Under the pieces are notes generated by a model. The model did no database searches, had not been told where the DNA came from, and saw only the letters and a list, made by a program, of their open reading frames with translations. This document shows positions 1-12,455 of a DNA stretch of 64,000 nt, in pieces. Position 1 is the first letter of the stretch. The number at the start of each line of letters is the position of its first letter. The DNA comes from Billgrantia tianxiuensis (GTDB taxonomy: Bacteria > Pseudomonadota > Gammaproteobacteria > Pseudomonadales > Halomonadaceae), in assembly GCF_009834345.1 (NCBI RefSeq), contig NZ_CP035042.1:2170001-2234000 (forward strand), read 5' to 3'. The translations under genes and the position numbers were made by a program.

Positions 1-627
1 AAAGATCTTTCCGTGCACGTGATGATCGCTGCCTGGAACCTTGGCGACTACATCTCAGCGGAAGCGGCTTCGCTCGGCCTGCGGGCGCTGACCTCTTCCT
101 GGGCACGCCACCACGTCAACATCAGCCTGTGCCGGGCCAAGACCAACGGCCACTACGTCAACTCCATGCTGGCGCTCAACACTGCCGTGAAGGCGGGCTT
201 CGACGAGACGATCATGCTCGACCCCGAGGGCTACGTGGCCGAAGCATCCGCGGCGAACGTATTCCTGCTGCGCGACGGTGTGCTGCATACGCCGGAGGTT
301 ACCTCCTGCCTGCAGGGCATCACCCGCGACAGCGTGATTCAACTGGCACGCGATGTACTGGGCATCGAGGTGAGGGAGCGGCGCGTCACTCGCGACGAGC
401 TGTATACCGCCGATGAAGCCTTCGTCACCGGCACCGCCGCTGAGATCCTGCCGCTGCGGGAGCTCGACGGAAGGCATGTCGGCGCGCGTGCCGGTGCACC
501 CCTTCCGGCACAGCCGATCGCCGAGGATTCGGTCACGGCCCAGCTACAGGGTCTGTATCGAAGGGTCACCCGCGCCGAGCTGGATGACGGGCTGCATGTA
601 TTCGCGCCATGGCTGACGCCGGTCTAA
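1..627 (+). CDS. ilvE: Branched-chain amino acid aminotransferase, 5'-truncated
   Basis: The reading frame is open from base 1, so the N-terminus lies outside the window; 208 residues are visible. It looks like a PLP-dependent fold-type IV (class IV) aminotransferase that would interconvert branched-chain amino acids and their 2-oxo acids. Seen: the segment AKTNGHYVNSMLA, which fits the family's catalytic-lysine region, then the strand and turn EASAANVFLL that contacts the cofactor phosphate, and the C-terminal GITRDSVIQLARD and VTGTAAEI blocks typical of IlvE. In most IlvE proteins the second block reads EGSGEN; here it is EASAAN, so a related class IV enzyme cannot be fully excluded. The codon use matches the neighbours. 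Confidence 0.85.
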   Translation, partial: KDLSVHVMIAAWNLGDYISAEAASLGLRALTSSWARHHVNISLCRAKTNGHYVNSMLALNTAVKAGFDETIMLDPEGYVAEASAANVFLLRDGVLHTPEVTSCLQGITRDSVIQLARDVLGIEVRERRVTRDELYTADEAFVTGTAAEILPLRELDGRHVGARAGAPLPAQPIAEDSVTAQLQGLYRRVTRAELDDGLHVFAPWLTPV

Positions 628-718
628 GCCGTTTGTCTGGTCGGGTCCCGCCGCTCCGAGACACGCATCGCCTTGCATAGCTGCTAATATGGCCGCACCT
701 CGGAGATAGTGGGATGAA

Positions 719-1741
719 ATGGCTCAGACAATCGTAGGATTCTCGTTTAGTGTGCTGTTGGCGTTGGCCATGGCTTGGGGGGCTGCCGCACTGTGGTTTC
801 GCTTGCCATGGTCGCGGAACAAGCGACGCCTGGCCGTGGCCTGTTGGGGAATTCTCGCCCTGGGGCTGTTGCTATTGGGGTTGCACGGGGAGTGGCTGGC
901 GAACGCTACCCAACTGCTGCTGGTGAGCGCGCTCTTGACCTGGTGGTTTCGTTTGCAGCCCACCCACGATCGGCCCTGGTCCGATGACGTGGCCTACCTG
1001 GCCACCGGTGAGGTTCGGGACAACCAACTGACGCTGCATCACGTTCGCGACTTCGACTGGCGTACTCGCGACGAGGCCGAGGTGAGCTGGGAAGCGCGCA
1101 GCTACGATCTGGATCGCCTCGATTCGGTCGACATGATCGTATCCAGTTGGGGCCGCCCCGGGGTCGCCCATGTGATGATCTCGTTCGGCTTCGAAGGGGA
1201 GCGGTTCGTGGTTTTCTCGGTGGAGGTAAGACGCCTGAAGGGCGAGCGCTTCTCCGAGATTGGCGGTTTCTTCCGCCAATACGAGCTCGCCATCGTGGCG
1301 GCCGACGAGCGCGACGCGGTGGGCCTGCGCGCCAAGGTCCGCGGTGAACGGGTTTCACTGTTCCGCCTGACCATGTCGCGTAATGCCATGCGTTCGCTGC
1401 TGCTTGCCTACGTAGAGGAGGCCAATGCGCTGGCCGAATCCCCACGTTTCTACAATACCATTACCGCCAATTGCACCACGCTGATCTTCGCCATGGCACG
1501 GGAAATCGGGGCCCGCCTACCGCTGGACTACCGCCTGCTGGTGACTGACAGGTTGCCGGGATATGCGTTCAAGGTCGGTGGGCTGTGGCCTGGTTATACG
1601 TTGCCCGAGCTGGAGGCGAGCGGAAGAATCGACGAGCAGGCGCGCCAGGTGCATCGCGACCCCGCATACTCCCGACTCATCCGCCGGAGCGTGCCGGGTT
1701 GGGCGCCATCCGAGGAACGGCAACTAGCCCGAAACAGCTAG
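719..1741 (+). CDS. DUF4105 family membrane protein
   Basis: 340 residues. The N-terminus has two or three hydrophobic segments (about residues 7-27, 37-55 and 62-78), followed by a soluble domain of about 250 residues. The soluble part contains YNTITANCTTLIFAMA, the NCTT cysteine motif typical of DUF4105 (related to the Lnb N-terminal periplasmic domain), and a later hydrophobic GLWPGYTLPEL stretch. Family members are thought to be papain-like or NlpC-like enzymes at the envelope, but no substrate is established. The start at 719 is preceded by GGAGA at about 701. It stands alone between ilvE and the convergent trmJ. Function is inferred only from the family. Confidence 0.7.
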   Translation: MAQTIVGFSFSVLLALAMAWGAAALWFRLPWSRNKRRLAVACWGILALGLLLLGLHGEWLANATQLLLVSALLTWWFRLQPTHDRPWSDDVAYLATGEVRDNQLTLHHVRDFDWRTRDEAEVSWEARSYDLDRLDSVDMIVSSWGRPGVAHVMISFGFEGERFVVFSVEVRRLKGERFSEIGGFFRQYELAIVAADERDAVGLRAKVRGERVSLFRLTMSRNAMRSLLLAYVEEANALAESPRFYNTITANCTTLIFAMAREIGARLPLDYRLLVTDRLPGYAFKVGGLWPGYTLPELEASGRIDEQARQVHRDPAYSRLIRRSVPGWAPSEERQLARNS

Positions 1742-1781
1742 TCCGAACCGCTAGCTCGAAACCGCTAGCCACAAACAAAGA

Positions 1782-1809
1782 GCGCCACGGGCACGAGGCC
1801 TCGTGGCGC
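1782..1809. terminator. Hairpin between convergent DUF4105 gene and trmJ
   Basis: Perfect 8-bp inverted repeat GCGCCACG / CGTGGCGC with a 12-nt loop, placed between two convergent genes. No T-run follows on either strand, so intrinsic termination is uncertain; it could be a bidirectional stabilising hairpin. The rest of 1742-1996 shows no gene. Confidence 0.4.
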
Positions 1810-1996
1810 ATGTCTCCCTGGGCATGGTCCATCATGCCGACTTTCCTGCACCGGCTTCCTGCCCGGTCGCATCCGTGTCGCAGCTCGACAGTATCCCTTG
1901 TCTTTCCCCCTGCCGGGGCATGAGCCTTTATCTCATCGACAAGTGACATCGCCGTGACGGCGCGGTGATAAAAGGTCGATAAAGGCATATCGAAGC

Positions 1997-2731
1997 CTAG
2001 TCGCCCGTGGCGGATTCTTCCAGCGAGCGAAGCAGGCCCCGCAGCAGCGACAGCTCCTTGCGATTGGGCTGAGCCCGGGCGAACAACGCTTGCAGCTGGG
2101 CCTCGGTGCGCGCATGGGGCTGGGTCAGGAAACCGCTGGCCTGCATCACCCGGCTCAGGTGGGCGTGGAAGTGGTCGAGCTGCTCTCGGGTCGGCTGGCG
2201 CTCCTCGGCCGGCCGCGAGTGGCGAAACTCGCTTTCGGGACGTAGGCGCCAAGCCTTGAACGTTTCGTAGGCGAGCACCTGAACCGCCTGGGAGAGATTG
2301 AGGATGCCGTAATCGGGATTGGCCGGGATGCTGACCTGATGGCTGCAACAGCGAATCTCGTCATTGGTCAGGCCGAAGCGCTCGCGACCGAACACCAGGG
2401 CTACCGGATCGTCTGCCGCATGGGAGACGAGTTCACGGGCCATTGCCTCGGGTTCATCGAAGTGGGGCAGGGGCAGGCTGCGCAGCCGGGCGCTGGCCCC
2501 CACCACCTGTACGCAGTCGGCTACCGCCTCTTCCAGCGAGGTCACTACTCGGGCACCGTCGACCACGTCCTCGGCGCCTGCGGCCAGACGCGAAGCCTCG
2601 CTATCGGGATAGCAGCGTGGGTTGACCAGCACCAGGTCGGTCAGGCCCATGGTCTTCATGGCCCGTGCCGAGGCACCGATGTTGCCGGGGTGGTAGGTCT
2701 GGACGAGGACGATACGTATGTTCGATAGCAT
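1997..2731 (-). CDS. trmJ: tRNA (cytidine/uridine-2'-O-)-methyltransferase TrmJ
   Basis: 244 residues, the usual length for TrmJ. It is a SPOUT-superfamily methyltransferase that 2'-O-methylates tRNA position 32 using S-adenosylmethionine. Seen: the N-terminal motif VLVQTYHPGNIGASARAMKT, where the conserved Asn and Arg sit, the central LVFGRERFGLTNDEI block, and the C-terminal knot motif ILNLSQAVQVLAYE, all diagnostic of TrmH/TrmJ proteins. The helical C-terminal extension (about residues 165-244) is also typical. The gene is transcribed toward the DUF4105 gene; its upstream side holds an array of GGGCTAC repeats. Confidence 0.93.
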   Translation of the reverse strand: MLSNIRIVLVQTYHPGNIGASARAMKTMGLTDLVLVNPRCYPDSEASRLAAGAEDVVDGARVVTSLEEAVADCVQVVGASARLRSLPLPHFDEPEAMARELVSHAADDPVALVFGRERFGLTNDEIRCCSHQVSIPANPDYGILNLSQAVQVLAYETFKAWRLRPESEFRHSRPAEERQPTREQLDHFHAHLSRVMQASGFLTQPHARTEAQLQALFARAQPNRKELSLLRGLLRSLEESATGD

Positions 2732-2771
2732 CTGGACGTTCTGTGCCGGGAAACGGTGGGTAGTGTACTTT

Positions 2772-2834
2772 GGGCTACGGGCTACGGGCTACGGGCTACG
2801 GGCTACGGGCTACGGGCTACGGGCTACGGGCTAC
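2772..2834. repeat. Nine tandem copies of a 7-bp unit GGGCTAC
   Basis: Nine uninterrupted perfect copies of GGGCTAC fill the space upstream of trmJ and downstream of the groEL terminator. The same unit recurs, shorter and degenerate, after ureC at 53852-53882. It is a simple-sequence array, noncoding, and a good candidate for slipped-strand length variation. Confidence 0.95.
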
Positions 2835-2903
2835 GGGCGGCAGCAGGAAGCGTAAGCCGCAGGGTGCGGAAATCGCAAGGTAAGGTACCCTCCGGCCAAA
2901 CAA

Positions 2904-2931
2904 AACCCCTGCCGGTTTCCCGGCAGGGGTT
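2904..2931 (-). terminator. Rho-independent terminator of groESL
   Basis: Perfect 12-bp stem AACCCCTGCCGG / CCGGCAGGGGTT with a 4-nt loop. On the minus strand it is followed by TTTTGTTT, giving a classical intrinsic terminator 37 bases beyond the groEL stop codon. Confidence 0.9.
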
Positions 2932-2967
2932 GAGTCAGGCGGGTGCCTGGAGTTGGTCAGGGCCGGC

Positions 2968-4617
<1,650 letters not shown>

Positions 4618-4673
4618 TTACTTCCTGTGAGTTCGTGAACGTCTTATGGGAACGGAGTAAATTCGCGGCGTGC

Positions 4674-4967
4674 TTAGCCTTCGACCACGGCGAGAATATC
4701 GGACTCGCTCATGATCAGGACTTCCTCGCCATCGATCTTCTGCTTCTCGACGCCAAAGCCTTCTTTGAAGATCACGGTGTCGCCGACCTTGACGTCCAGG
4801 GGACGGACGTCACCGTTGTCGAGAATCCGGCCGTTACCGACGGCGAGGATTTCGCCACGAGTCGGCTTTTCCTGGGCGTTGCCCGGAAGCACGATGCCGC
4901 CAGCGGTTTTCTGCTCTTCTTCAACGCGACGGATGACGACGCGATCGTGCAAGGGACGGATGTTCAT
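4674..4967 (-). CDS. groES: 10-kDa co-chaperonin GroES
   Basis: 97 residues, full length. It caps the GroEL ring and is the first gene of the groESL operon. Seen: [14 protein letters not shown] at the N-terminus, the mobile loop [20 protein letters not shown] that docks on GroEL, and the [10 protein letters not shown] core. The start has a clear AGGAGA ribosome-binding site. Transcription most likely begins at the sigma-32 promoter at 5116-5144, leaving a leader of roughly 140 bases. Confidence 0.99.
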   Translation of the reverse strand: MNIRPLHDRVVIRRVEEEQKTAGGIVLPGNAQEKPTRGEILAVGNGRILDNGDVRPLDVKVGDTVIFKEGFGVEKQKIDGEEVLIMSESDILAVVEG

Positions 4968-5115
4968 TGCTCACGTTCTCCTGATGGTCAGTGGTGCCAT
5001 GCGAGCATGGCGGTTTCATCATCGCCTTCCGGTTGGCCCGGAAGGTGGAGGCGAGGACGCCTTCCTGGTCAAAGGCGCCGAGCGTTGCTCGGCACCGTAG
5101 CCTGGTGCTGACCGT

Positions 5116-5144
5116 GAAATGGGGCCGGGCAAAACCCTTTCAAG
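5116..5144 (-). promoter_or_regulatory. Sigma-32 (RpoH) heat-shock promoter of groESL
   Basis: On the minus strand the -35 hexamer region reads CTTGAAA (5138-5144), then a 13-base spacer, then CCCCATTTC (5116-5124). This is an almost perfect match to the RpoH consensus CTTGAAA-N12-14-CCCCATNTA. It sits between the end of fxsA and groES and points at groES. No CIRCE-type long inverted repeat was seen. Confidence 0.9.
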
Positions 5145-5193
5145 GGCCAGCAGTAAAAAAATTTCACCGCACAGCGCAGACGCCAGCGGTCGG

Positions 5194-5706
5194 TTACCGG
5201 CGCGGTTCGTCACGACCGATGAAATCGCCTTCCAGCGGTTCCCCGTGTTCGCTGGTGCGCTGGCCTCCGGAGCCCTCCCGTGCGTGAGATTCTTCCTGGT
5301 TCCAGTCATTGCCCTGGTGCCTATCCCGGGAGGGGCCCCGGTAGGCCATGCCAAGCAGGCGAAGATTCGCCAGCGCCAATAGACGGGCCAGCAGCCGACG
5401 TGCGCCGGGCACGACACACAGCAGGCCGAGCGCATCGGAAAGGAAGCCGGGAGCGAGCATCAGGGCACCGCCGAAGATCAGTGCCGCGCCGGTCAGCAAT
5501 TCGCTCGAGGGGAGTTCGCCCTGTGCCATGCGCTGTCGAGCGCGAGCCAACGTGGCGGTGCCTTCCTGGCGGATCAGGTAGAGCCCTATGAACCCGGTAG
5601 TGAGTACCAGGACCAGAGTGGGCAGGAGACCGATTTGGCTGCCAACGGAAAAGAGCACGATGAAGTCGAGCAGGGTGAAAAGCGAGATGAAGAACAGTAA
5701 CGGCAT
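5194..5706 (-). CDS. fxsA: FxsA family membrane protein
   Basis: 170 residues. FxsA is a small inner-membrane protein; the E. coli member modulates F-plasmid exclusion of phage T7. Seen: hydrophobic segments at about residues 3-21, 25-45 and 70-110, the family motif SQIGLLPTLVLVLTTGFIG near residue 23, and the glycine-rich TGAALIFGGALMLAPGFLSD block followed by LGLLC. The C-terminal 50 residues are hydrophilic and low complexity. The start has GGAG upstream. It precedes groES in the same direction, a common arrangement in gammaproteobacteria, but groESL has its own promoter downstream of fxsA. Confidence 0.9.
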   Translation of the reverse strand: MPLLFFISLFTLLDFIVLFSVGSQIGLLPTLVLVLTTGFIGLYLIRQEGTATLARARQRMAQGELPSSELLTGAALIFGGALMLAPGFLSDALGLLCVVPGARRLLARLLALANLRLLGMAYRGPSRDRHQGNDWNQEESHAREGSGGQRTSEHGEPLEGDFIGRDEPRR

Positions 5707-5942
5707 GACGGCTCCGGAAATGACGGTTCGTTCATCATGGGGGCGAGAGGGGGAAATTCAAGCGGCGAGTCACTCCGATAGAAGTTCGTGATACGCTTGT
5801 GTTGCGTTGCACAAAAAATCGTCTCCGGCGCTAAAGTCGATTGAGACTTGTGCCGAATAAATGAGGGACGAGGCCGGTGAAGAAGAGGCTGGGCGGTATC
5901 CGGGCCCGCATCTTCCGATTATCACTCTATTGGGGACTGCGA

Positions 5943-6704
5943 ATGAAACTGGACAAGAGCGTAATAGCCATTACCGGCGGAGCCCGCGGCCTTGGTTTTG
6001 CCATGGCGCGTCGCTTGGGTCGCCAGGGTGCCACGCTGGCACTGATGGACCTGGATACCGATGCGTTGGACAAGGCTGTCTCCACGCTGCATGCGGAAGG
6101 CATCGAGGCAGGCGCGTTCCGGCTCAACGTGGCGGATGAAACATCCGTGAAGCAGGCCTTTGGCGACGTGGCTGCGTCGCTTGGGCCGGTTGCAGGCTTG
6201 GTCAACAACGCCGGCATCCTGCGCGATGCCCTGCTGGTGAAGGCCAAGGACGGCAAGGTGGAAAAGACCATGTCGCTCGAACAGTGGCAATCGGTCATCG
6301 ACGTCAACCTCACCGGGGTCTTCCTGTGCGGCCGTGAGGCGGCCAGCCAGATGGTCGAGGCTAATCAGGGTGGCGTCATCGTCAATATCTCGAGCATCTC
6401 CCGCGCCGGCAACATGGGGCAGAGCAACTACGCAGCCGCCAAGGCCGCCGTGGTCGCGCTCACCACGACCTGGGCCAAGGAGCTGGCACGTTACGGGATT
6501 CGTGTAGGGGCGGTGGCGCCGGGCTTCATCGAGACCGACATGACCGCTTCGATGCGTGAGGACATGCTCGAGAAGCTGACGGCGGGCGTGCCGCTCAAGC
6601 GCTTGGGCGATCCGGACCACATTGCCCAGAGCGTGGCCTTCATCTTCGAGAACGATTACTTCACTGGCCGCGTGATCGAATGTGACGGAGGGCTGCGCCT
6701 GTAG
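5943..6704 (+). CDS. SDR family NAD(P)-dependent oxidoreductase (FabG-like)
   Basis: 253 residues, a classical short-chain dehydrogenase. Seen: the Rossmann motif [12 protein letters not shown] near residue 12, the NNAGI motif, the catalytic Ser in ISSIS, the catalytic Tyr and Lys in the pair YAAAK (Y-x3-K), and the C-terminal ECDGGLRL. The substrate cannot be read from sequence; annotations such as 3-oxoacyl-ACP reductase would be guesses. I chose the ATG at 5943 because SDR proteins begin just before the Rossmann strand. A GTG at 5877 would add 22 residues and cannot be excluded. A strong terminator follows. Confidence 0.88.
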   Translation: MKLDKSVIAITGGARGLGFAMARRLGRQGATLALMDLDTDALDKAVSTLHAEGIEAGAFRLNVADETSVKQAFGDVAASLGPVAGLVNNAGILRDALLVKAKDGKVEKTMSLEQWQSVIDVNLTGVFLCGREAASQMVEANQGGVIVNISSISRAGNMGQSNYAAAKAAVVALTTTWAKELARYGIRVGAVAPGFIETDMTASMREDMLEKLTAGVPLKRLGDPDHIAQSVAFIFENDYFTGRVIECDGGLRL

Positions 6705-6752
6705 ACAGGAGACAGGTTCCAGCAACAGAGAAAAACCCCTGCCATGCCGATG

Positions 6753-6790
6753 ACAACGAGGCCAGCGAAATGCCGGCCTCGTTGTGTTTT
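6753..6790 (+). terminator. Rho-independent terminator after the SDR gene
   Basis: Stem ACAACGAGGCC / GGCCTCGTTGT (11 bp) followed by GTTTT on the plus strand. It lies between the SDR gene and the convergent comEA-like gene. Confidence 0.85.
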
Positions 6791-6821
6791 GCCTGGACCT
6801 CTCCAGAAAGCGACCTGATCG

Positions 6822-7091
6822 CTACTGGAAAGTGACCTGATCGCGGAAACTGTCCACGGTGGCCGGCCCGATACCGCTGACCTGGGTCAGGTCGTCGGCG
6901 CTCTCGAAATTGCCGTTGGCTTCGCGGTACTCGATGATCGCCTGGGCCCGGCTCGGGCCGACACCCGGCAGTTCGGTGAGCAATTCCGCATCGGCGGTGT
7001 TGACGTTGATCGGTGCCACATCCTGAGCCATGGCCAGTGAGCCGAAACTCAGTGCCAGCGCCAGCAAGGTTGCCTTGATGACTCCCTTCAT
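6822..7091 (-). CDS. ComEA family helix-hairpin-helix DNA-binding protein
   Basis: 89 residues with a signal peptide (about residues 1-22, cleavage after AMA) and one double helix-hairpin-helix domain. Seen: INVNTADAELLTELPGVGPSRAQAIIEYR followed by a second hairpin DLTQVSGIGPATVDSFRD, the exact ComEA-like pattern. Such proteins bind DNA in the periplasm and are used in natural transformation, although many proteobacteria keep a lone comEA-like gene. An AAGGGGA ribosome-binding site precedes the start. No other competence gene is in the window, so a role in uptake is only inferred. Confidence 0.9.
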   Translation of the reverse strand: MKGVIKATLLALALSFGSLAMAQDVAPINVNTADAELLTELPGVGPSRAQAIIEYREANGNFESADDLTQVSGIGPATVDSFRDQVTFQ

Positions 7092-7290
7092 TCCGTAAAT
7101 CCCCTTTGTGATGATTTGCTTAGCGGTGCGAGAGACACGCGTCGTCTCGCTTTTTCAAGCTAAACGAATCCGGGGGGCGAGAGGATAGGTATATCGCCTT
7201 TTTCTATGTAAGAAAAAGCCGATGGTTTGCCGCAGTGATTCGCCCGGCGGCTTGTGAGCCTATCGTGACAGGGGAGAGCGAGACGGGTGG

Positions 7291-7322
7291 AAAAAGCGCC
7301 CGGTACCATGACGGACCGGGCG
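7291..7322 (-). terminator. Rho-independent terminator of the phhAB operon
   Basis: On the minus strand the stem CGCCCGGT / ACCGGGCG encloses a 10-base loop and is followed by CTTTTTCC. It starts 12 bases after the phhB stop codon. Confidence 0.85.
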
Positions 7323-7333
7323 ATTGATATCGG

Positions 7334-7680
7334 TCAGTGGCTCTCGTCGGCGACCTTGTCGGTACGCGCGGCGAGAATGAAGTCATTCTTGTGCAGGCCC
7401 TTCATCTCGTGCGACCACCAGGTCACGGTGACCTTGCCCCATTCGGTCAGCAGGGCGGGGTGGTGCCCAGCTTCCTCGGCGATGTCACCGACGCGGTTGG
7501 TGAAGGCCAGCGCCTGCTTGAAGTTGCGAAACTTGAACACGCGCTCGAGCTGCTTGATGCCGTCGCGCTCGACCAGGCTCCAGTCGGGGATGTCCTGCTG
7601 GAGCGTTTCGATCTCGTCATCGCTGACGTGGGGGCGTCCCAGCTGCATGCTTCACATTGCTGCTCGGATAGTTGGCTCAT
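7334..7680 (-). CDS. phhB: Pterin-4a-carbinolamine dehydratase PhhB, one frameshift
   Basis: About 115 residues when one missing base is restored. The enzyme dehydrates 4a-hydroxytetrahydrobiopterin to recycle the PhhA cofactor. Seen: [28 protein letters not shown], with the conserved His-His and the Trp-rich strand. The frame from VSDDEI onward is intact, but the expected N-terminus [17 protein letters not shown] lies in another frame; the two join at a run of five C (minus strand; 7630-7634) where six would restore the frame. That N-terminus has a good GAGGAA ribosome-binding site and resembles the start of Pseudomonas PhhB, so I place the start at 7680, not at the internal ATG at 7648. Same operon as phhA, 53 bases downstream of it. 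Confidence 0.88.
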
Positions 7681-7733
7681 TCTCGTTCCTCATTGGGGTG
7701 TTGTTGGTTTCGGTCGGGGTATGATCGTTGTGT

Positions 7734-8570
7734 TCAGGCTTTTGCCTTTGCGGCTTTTGGGGCCGGTTCGAAGCGGGGTTCGTGCAGGCCCAGTTCCATG
7801 GCCCGGTGCACCATGCCCATGATGTCCTGCTGGGAAAGCTCGTGCAGGGTGGAGAGATCGTCAAGCACGTAGTAGAGCGGCTGCAGGATGTCGATTCGAT
7901 AGGGCGTGCGCAGGGCCTCGATTGGGTCGAACGGCATATGCACGGGCACGTCCGACAACGCATGCAGGGTCTCCTTGGGCGAGGAGATGATGCCGCCGCC
8001 ATAGATGCGCCGTCCGACCGGGGTGTCCACCAGGCCGAACTCCACGGTCATCCAGTAGAGCCGCGCCAGGTAGACCCGCTCCTTGGGCTCGGCGGCAAGG
8101 CCGAGGCGACCATAAGTGGCGGTGAATTCGGCGAAGGCCGGATTGGTGAGCATCGGGCAATGGCCGAAGATCTCGTGGAAAATATCCGGCTCCTTGAGAT
8201 AGTCGAGCTCCTCCGGGGTGCGAATGAAGGTGGCCACCGGAAAGCGCCGGTTGGCCAGCAGCTCGAAGAAGGTATCGAAAGGTATCAACGCTGGAACCTG
8301 GGCCGTGCGCCAGCCGGTGGCGGCGTGGAGCACGCGGTCGATATCGACGAGTTGTGGGATACGATCCTCGGGCAGGGCCAGTCGCTCGAGGCCGTCGAGA
8401 TACTCCTGGCAGACGCGTCCCTCCAGCATGCCGAGCTGACGCTGCATCAGCGTGTGCCAGGTGGCGTTGTCCTGTTCGGGCCAGTCGATGAAGCCGCTGT
8501 CGTCGGGTAGTCGCGCACGATAGCCGGTCTTGCTGGCCACGTCGCTGAGGGTCGGATGGGATGACGTCAT
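7734..8570 (-). CDS. phhA: Phenylalanine 4-monooxygenase (hydroxylase)
   Basis: 278 residues, typical of bacterial monomeric phenylalanine hydroxylase. It converts phenylalanine to tyrosine using molecular oxygen, iron and a tetrahydropterin. Seen: the iron ligands in DIFHEIFGHCPML (two His) and the Glu in YWMTVEFGL, plus the conserved RTPEELDYLKEPD. The lysine/alanine-rich tail APKAAKAKA is low complexity. The start has CGGAGA upstream. It is first in the phhA-phhB operon and divergent from tyrR; the intergenic region holds TyrR-box-like sequences, so the regulator next door probably controls it. Confidence 0.96.
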   Translation of the reverse strand: MTSSHPTLSDVASKTGYRARLPDDSGFIDWPEQDNATWHTLMQRQLGMLEGRVCQEYLDGLERLALPEDRIPQLVDIDRVLHAATGWRTAQVPALIPFDTFFELLANRRFPVATFIRTPEELDYLKEPDIFHEIFGHCPMLTNPAFAEFTATYGRLGLAAEPKERVYLARLYWMTVEFGLVDTPVGRRIYGGGIISSPKETLHALSDVPVHMPFDPIEALRTPYRIDILQPLYYVLDDLSTLHELSQQDIMGMVHRAMELGLHEPRFEPAPKAAKAKA

Positions 8571-8691
8571 GGCTGTCTCCGGTCGGCGAATCTTGTGTTT
8601 GTCCTGTGAGCCTTTGACCCGAGTCTATGTGTCTTGATGCCCAGGATGATGCGTCCCGAAACGTGTATCAGGCAGCGGGTGATGCGGTAGG

Positions 8692-8709
8692 CGTAAAGAA
8701 AACCTGACG
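8692..8709. promoter_or_regulatory. Weak TyrR-box-like half-conserved site in the phhA-tyrR intergenic region
   Basis: CGTAAA-N6-CTGACG compared with the TyrR consensus TGTAAA-N6-TTTACA: the left half matches 5 of 6, the right half only 3 of 6. Its position upstream of phhA and next to tyrR makes it plausible. It is weak on its own. Confidence 0.3.
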
Positions 8710-8774
8710 ACTTCTCGTGCGTCCTTGCCTGTTCCTGTCGAACCGAGGCTCGCGCGAGTTTGAGTCGACCGAGG

Positions 8775-8792
8775 TGTCACGTTATCTTTACA
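8775..8792 (+). promoter_or_regulatory. TyrR/PhhR box upstream of tyrR
   Basis: TGTCAC-N6-TTTACA; the right half is a perfect TyrR half-site and the left keeps TGT. It lies 73 bases before the tyrR start codon, consistent with autoregulation, which is known for TyrR in enterics. Confidence 0.5.
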
Positions 8793-8864
8793 GCCGAGTC
8801 ACGTCGTCTTGACGTCATTTTCGGCTTGCCTGGCCTGCCGATTCCCCCGCTCCGGAGGCCCGTC

Positions 8865-10399
8865 ATGAGATTGAGGTTTCATTGCCAGAACCGTATCGGC
8901 ATTCTGCGCGACATCGTTTCGCATTTCGTCGACTACGGCCTCAACGTGGCACGTGGCGAAGTGGGCGGTGAGCATGGCAATGCCATCTATCTGCACATTC
9001 CCAATTTGCTCAATGCGCAGCTGGCTACGCTGAAACCGGAGCTGGAGGCGGTCCCTGGTGTATTCGGTGTGCGCCGGGTCAGCCTGATGCCTAGCGAGCG
9101 GCGCCACCTCGAACTCGATGCGCTGCTGTCGTCGCTCTCCGACCCGGTGATGTCGATCGACATGGAGGGACACATCGTGGCCGCCAACCGTGCTGCTGGG
9201 CAGCTGCTCGGGGTGCGTATCGACGAGGTGCCGGGGCTGTCGCTCAACCGCTACCTGCCCGACGTGGATCTGCCGGCGTTGATTCGGCGCAACAATGCGC
9301 GAGTCAACGGCCTGCGCATCAAGTTGCGCGATGCGACCTTCCTGGCCGACATCGCGCCGCTACACCGCGAGCATCACGACGACGTGGCCTCCCTGGCCGG
9401 CGCCGTGGTGACCCTGCACAGCGCCGACCGGATCGGTGAGCGCATCTACCAGGTGCAGCGCCAGGAGCTACGCGGCTTCGATGCGCTGTTCCAGGCGAGC
9501 CCCAGGCTGGCCGCGCTGATTCGTGAGGCGCGGCGCATGGCGCCGCTGGACGCGCCGCTGCTGATCCACGGCGAGACCGGAACCGGCAAGGAGCTGCTGG
9601 CCCGGGCGTGTCATCTGGCCAGCGCCCGCGGCCAGGCGCCGTTCATGGCGCTCAATTGTGCCGGCCTGCCGGAGTCGATGGCCGAAACGGAGCTATTCGG
9701 CTATGCACCGGGCGCCTTCGAGGGGGCTCGCCCCGAGGGCAAGCTCGGGCTGCTGGAAATGACCGCGGGCGGTACCATCTTCCTCGACGAGGTGGGGGAA
9801 ATGAGCCCGCGGCTGCAGGTCAAGCTGCTGCGCTTCCTGCAGGACGGCGGTTTTCGCCGGGTGGGCAGCGACGATGAGACCTACCTCGACGTGCGGGTGA
9901 TCTGTGCCACCCAGCAGGACCTGCCCAAACTCTGTGCCGAAGGCCTCTTCCGACAGGACCTCTACCACCGGCTCAACGTGCTGTCGCTGGCGGTGCCGCC
10001 GCTGCGCGATTGTCTCGACGGCATCGAGGCCATGGCGCTGCACTTCATCGATCGTGCCGCACGCCAGATCGGCTGTCGCATGCCGTCGCTCTCTCCCGCG
10101 GCGCTGGCCAGGCTCTCCACCTATCACTGGCCCGGCAACGTGCGCCAGCTGGAGAACGTGCTGTTCCAGGCGGTATCGCTGTGCGAGGGCGATGCCATCG
10201 AACCCTCGCACCTGCGTCTGCCGGACGTGGGCGAGGCGCCGGGCCTCGCGGGGGTCGATCTGGACGGCAGCCTGGCCGACATCATGAGTGACGTGGAGCG
10301 CCGCGTGCTGGCGGCACTCTATCCGCAATACCCTTCCAGCCGACAACTGGCCAAACGTCTCGGCGTGTCGCACACCACCATTGCCAACAAGCTGCGCAG

Positions 10400-10427
<28 letters not shown>
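8865..10427 (+). CDS. tyrR: TyrR/PhhR family transcriptional regulator of aromatic amino acid metabolism
   Basis: 520 residues in the TyrR architecture: an N-terminal ACT domain (about 1-75, starting MRLRFHCQNRIGILRDI), a PAS domain (about 80-180), a sigma-54-type AAA+ domain (about 205-430, Walker A GETGTGKE near 236, Walker B GGTIFLDEVGEM), and a C-terminal Fis-type helix-turn-helix ending at 520. The sigma-54 contact loop GAFTGA reads GAFEGA here, so classical sigma-54 activation is doubtful; TyrR of E. coli likewise acts at sigma-70 promoters. The ATG at 8865 follows a GGAGG site and places the ACT domain correctly. It is divergent from phhA, and its 3' end overlaps recQ by 28 bases. Confidence 0.93.
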
Positions 10428-12400
<1,973 letters not shown>

Positions 12401-12455
12401 GTGGGCACTCCCTGCGCAGTTGTTTTACGTACCGTTTTTTCGAAAGGCGGAGGCC

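Noticed and set aside
2772..2834. CRISPR array
   Set aside because: The repeat unit is 7 bp with no spacers, so it is a simple tandem array and no CRISPR array or cas gene is seen in the window.
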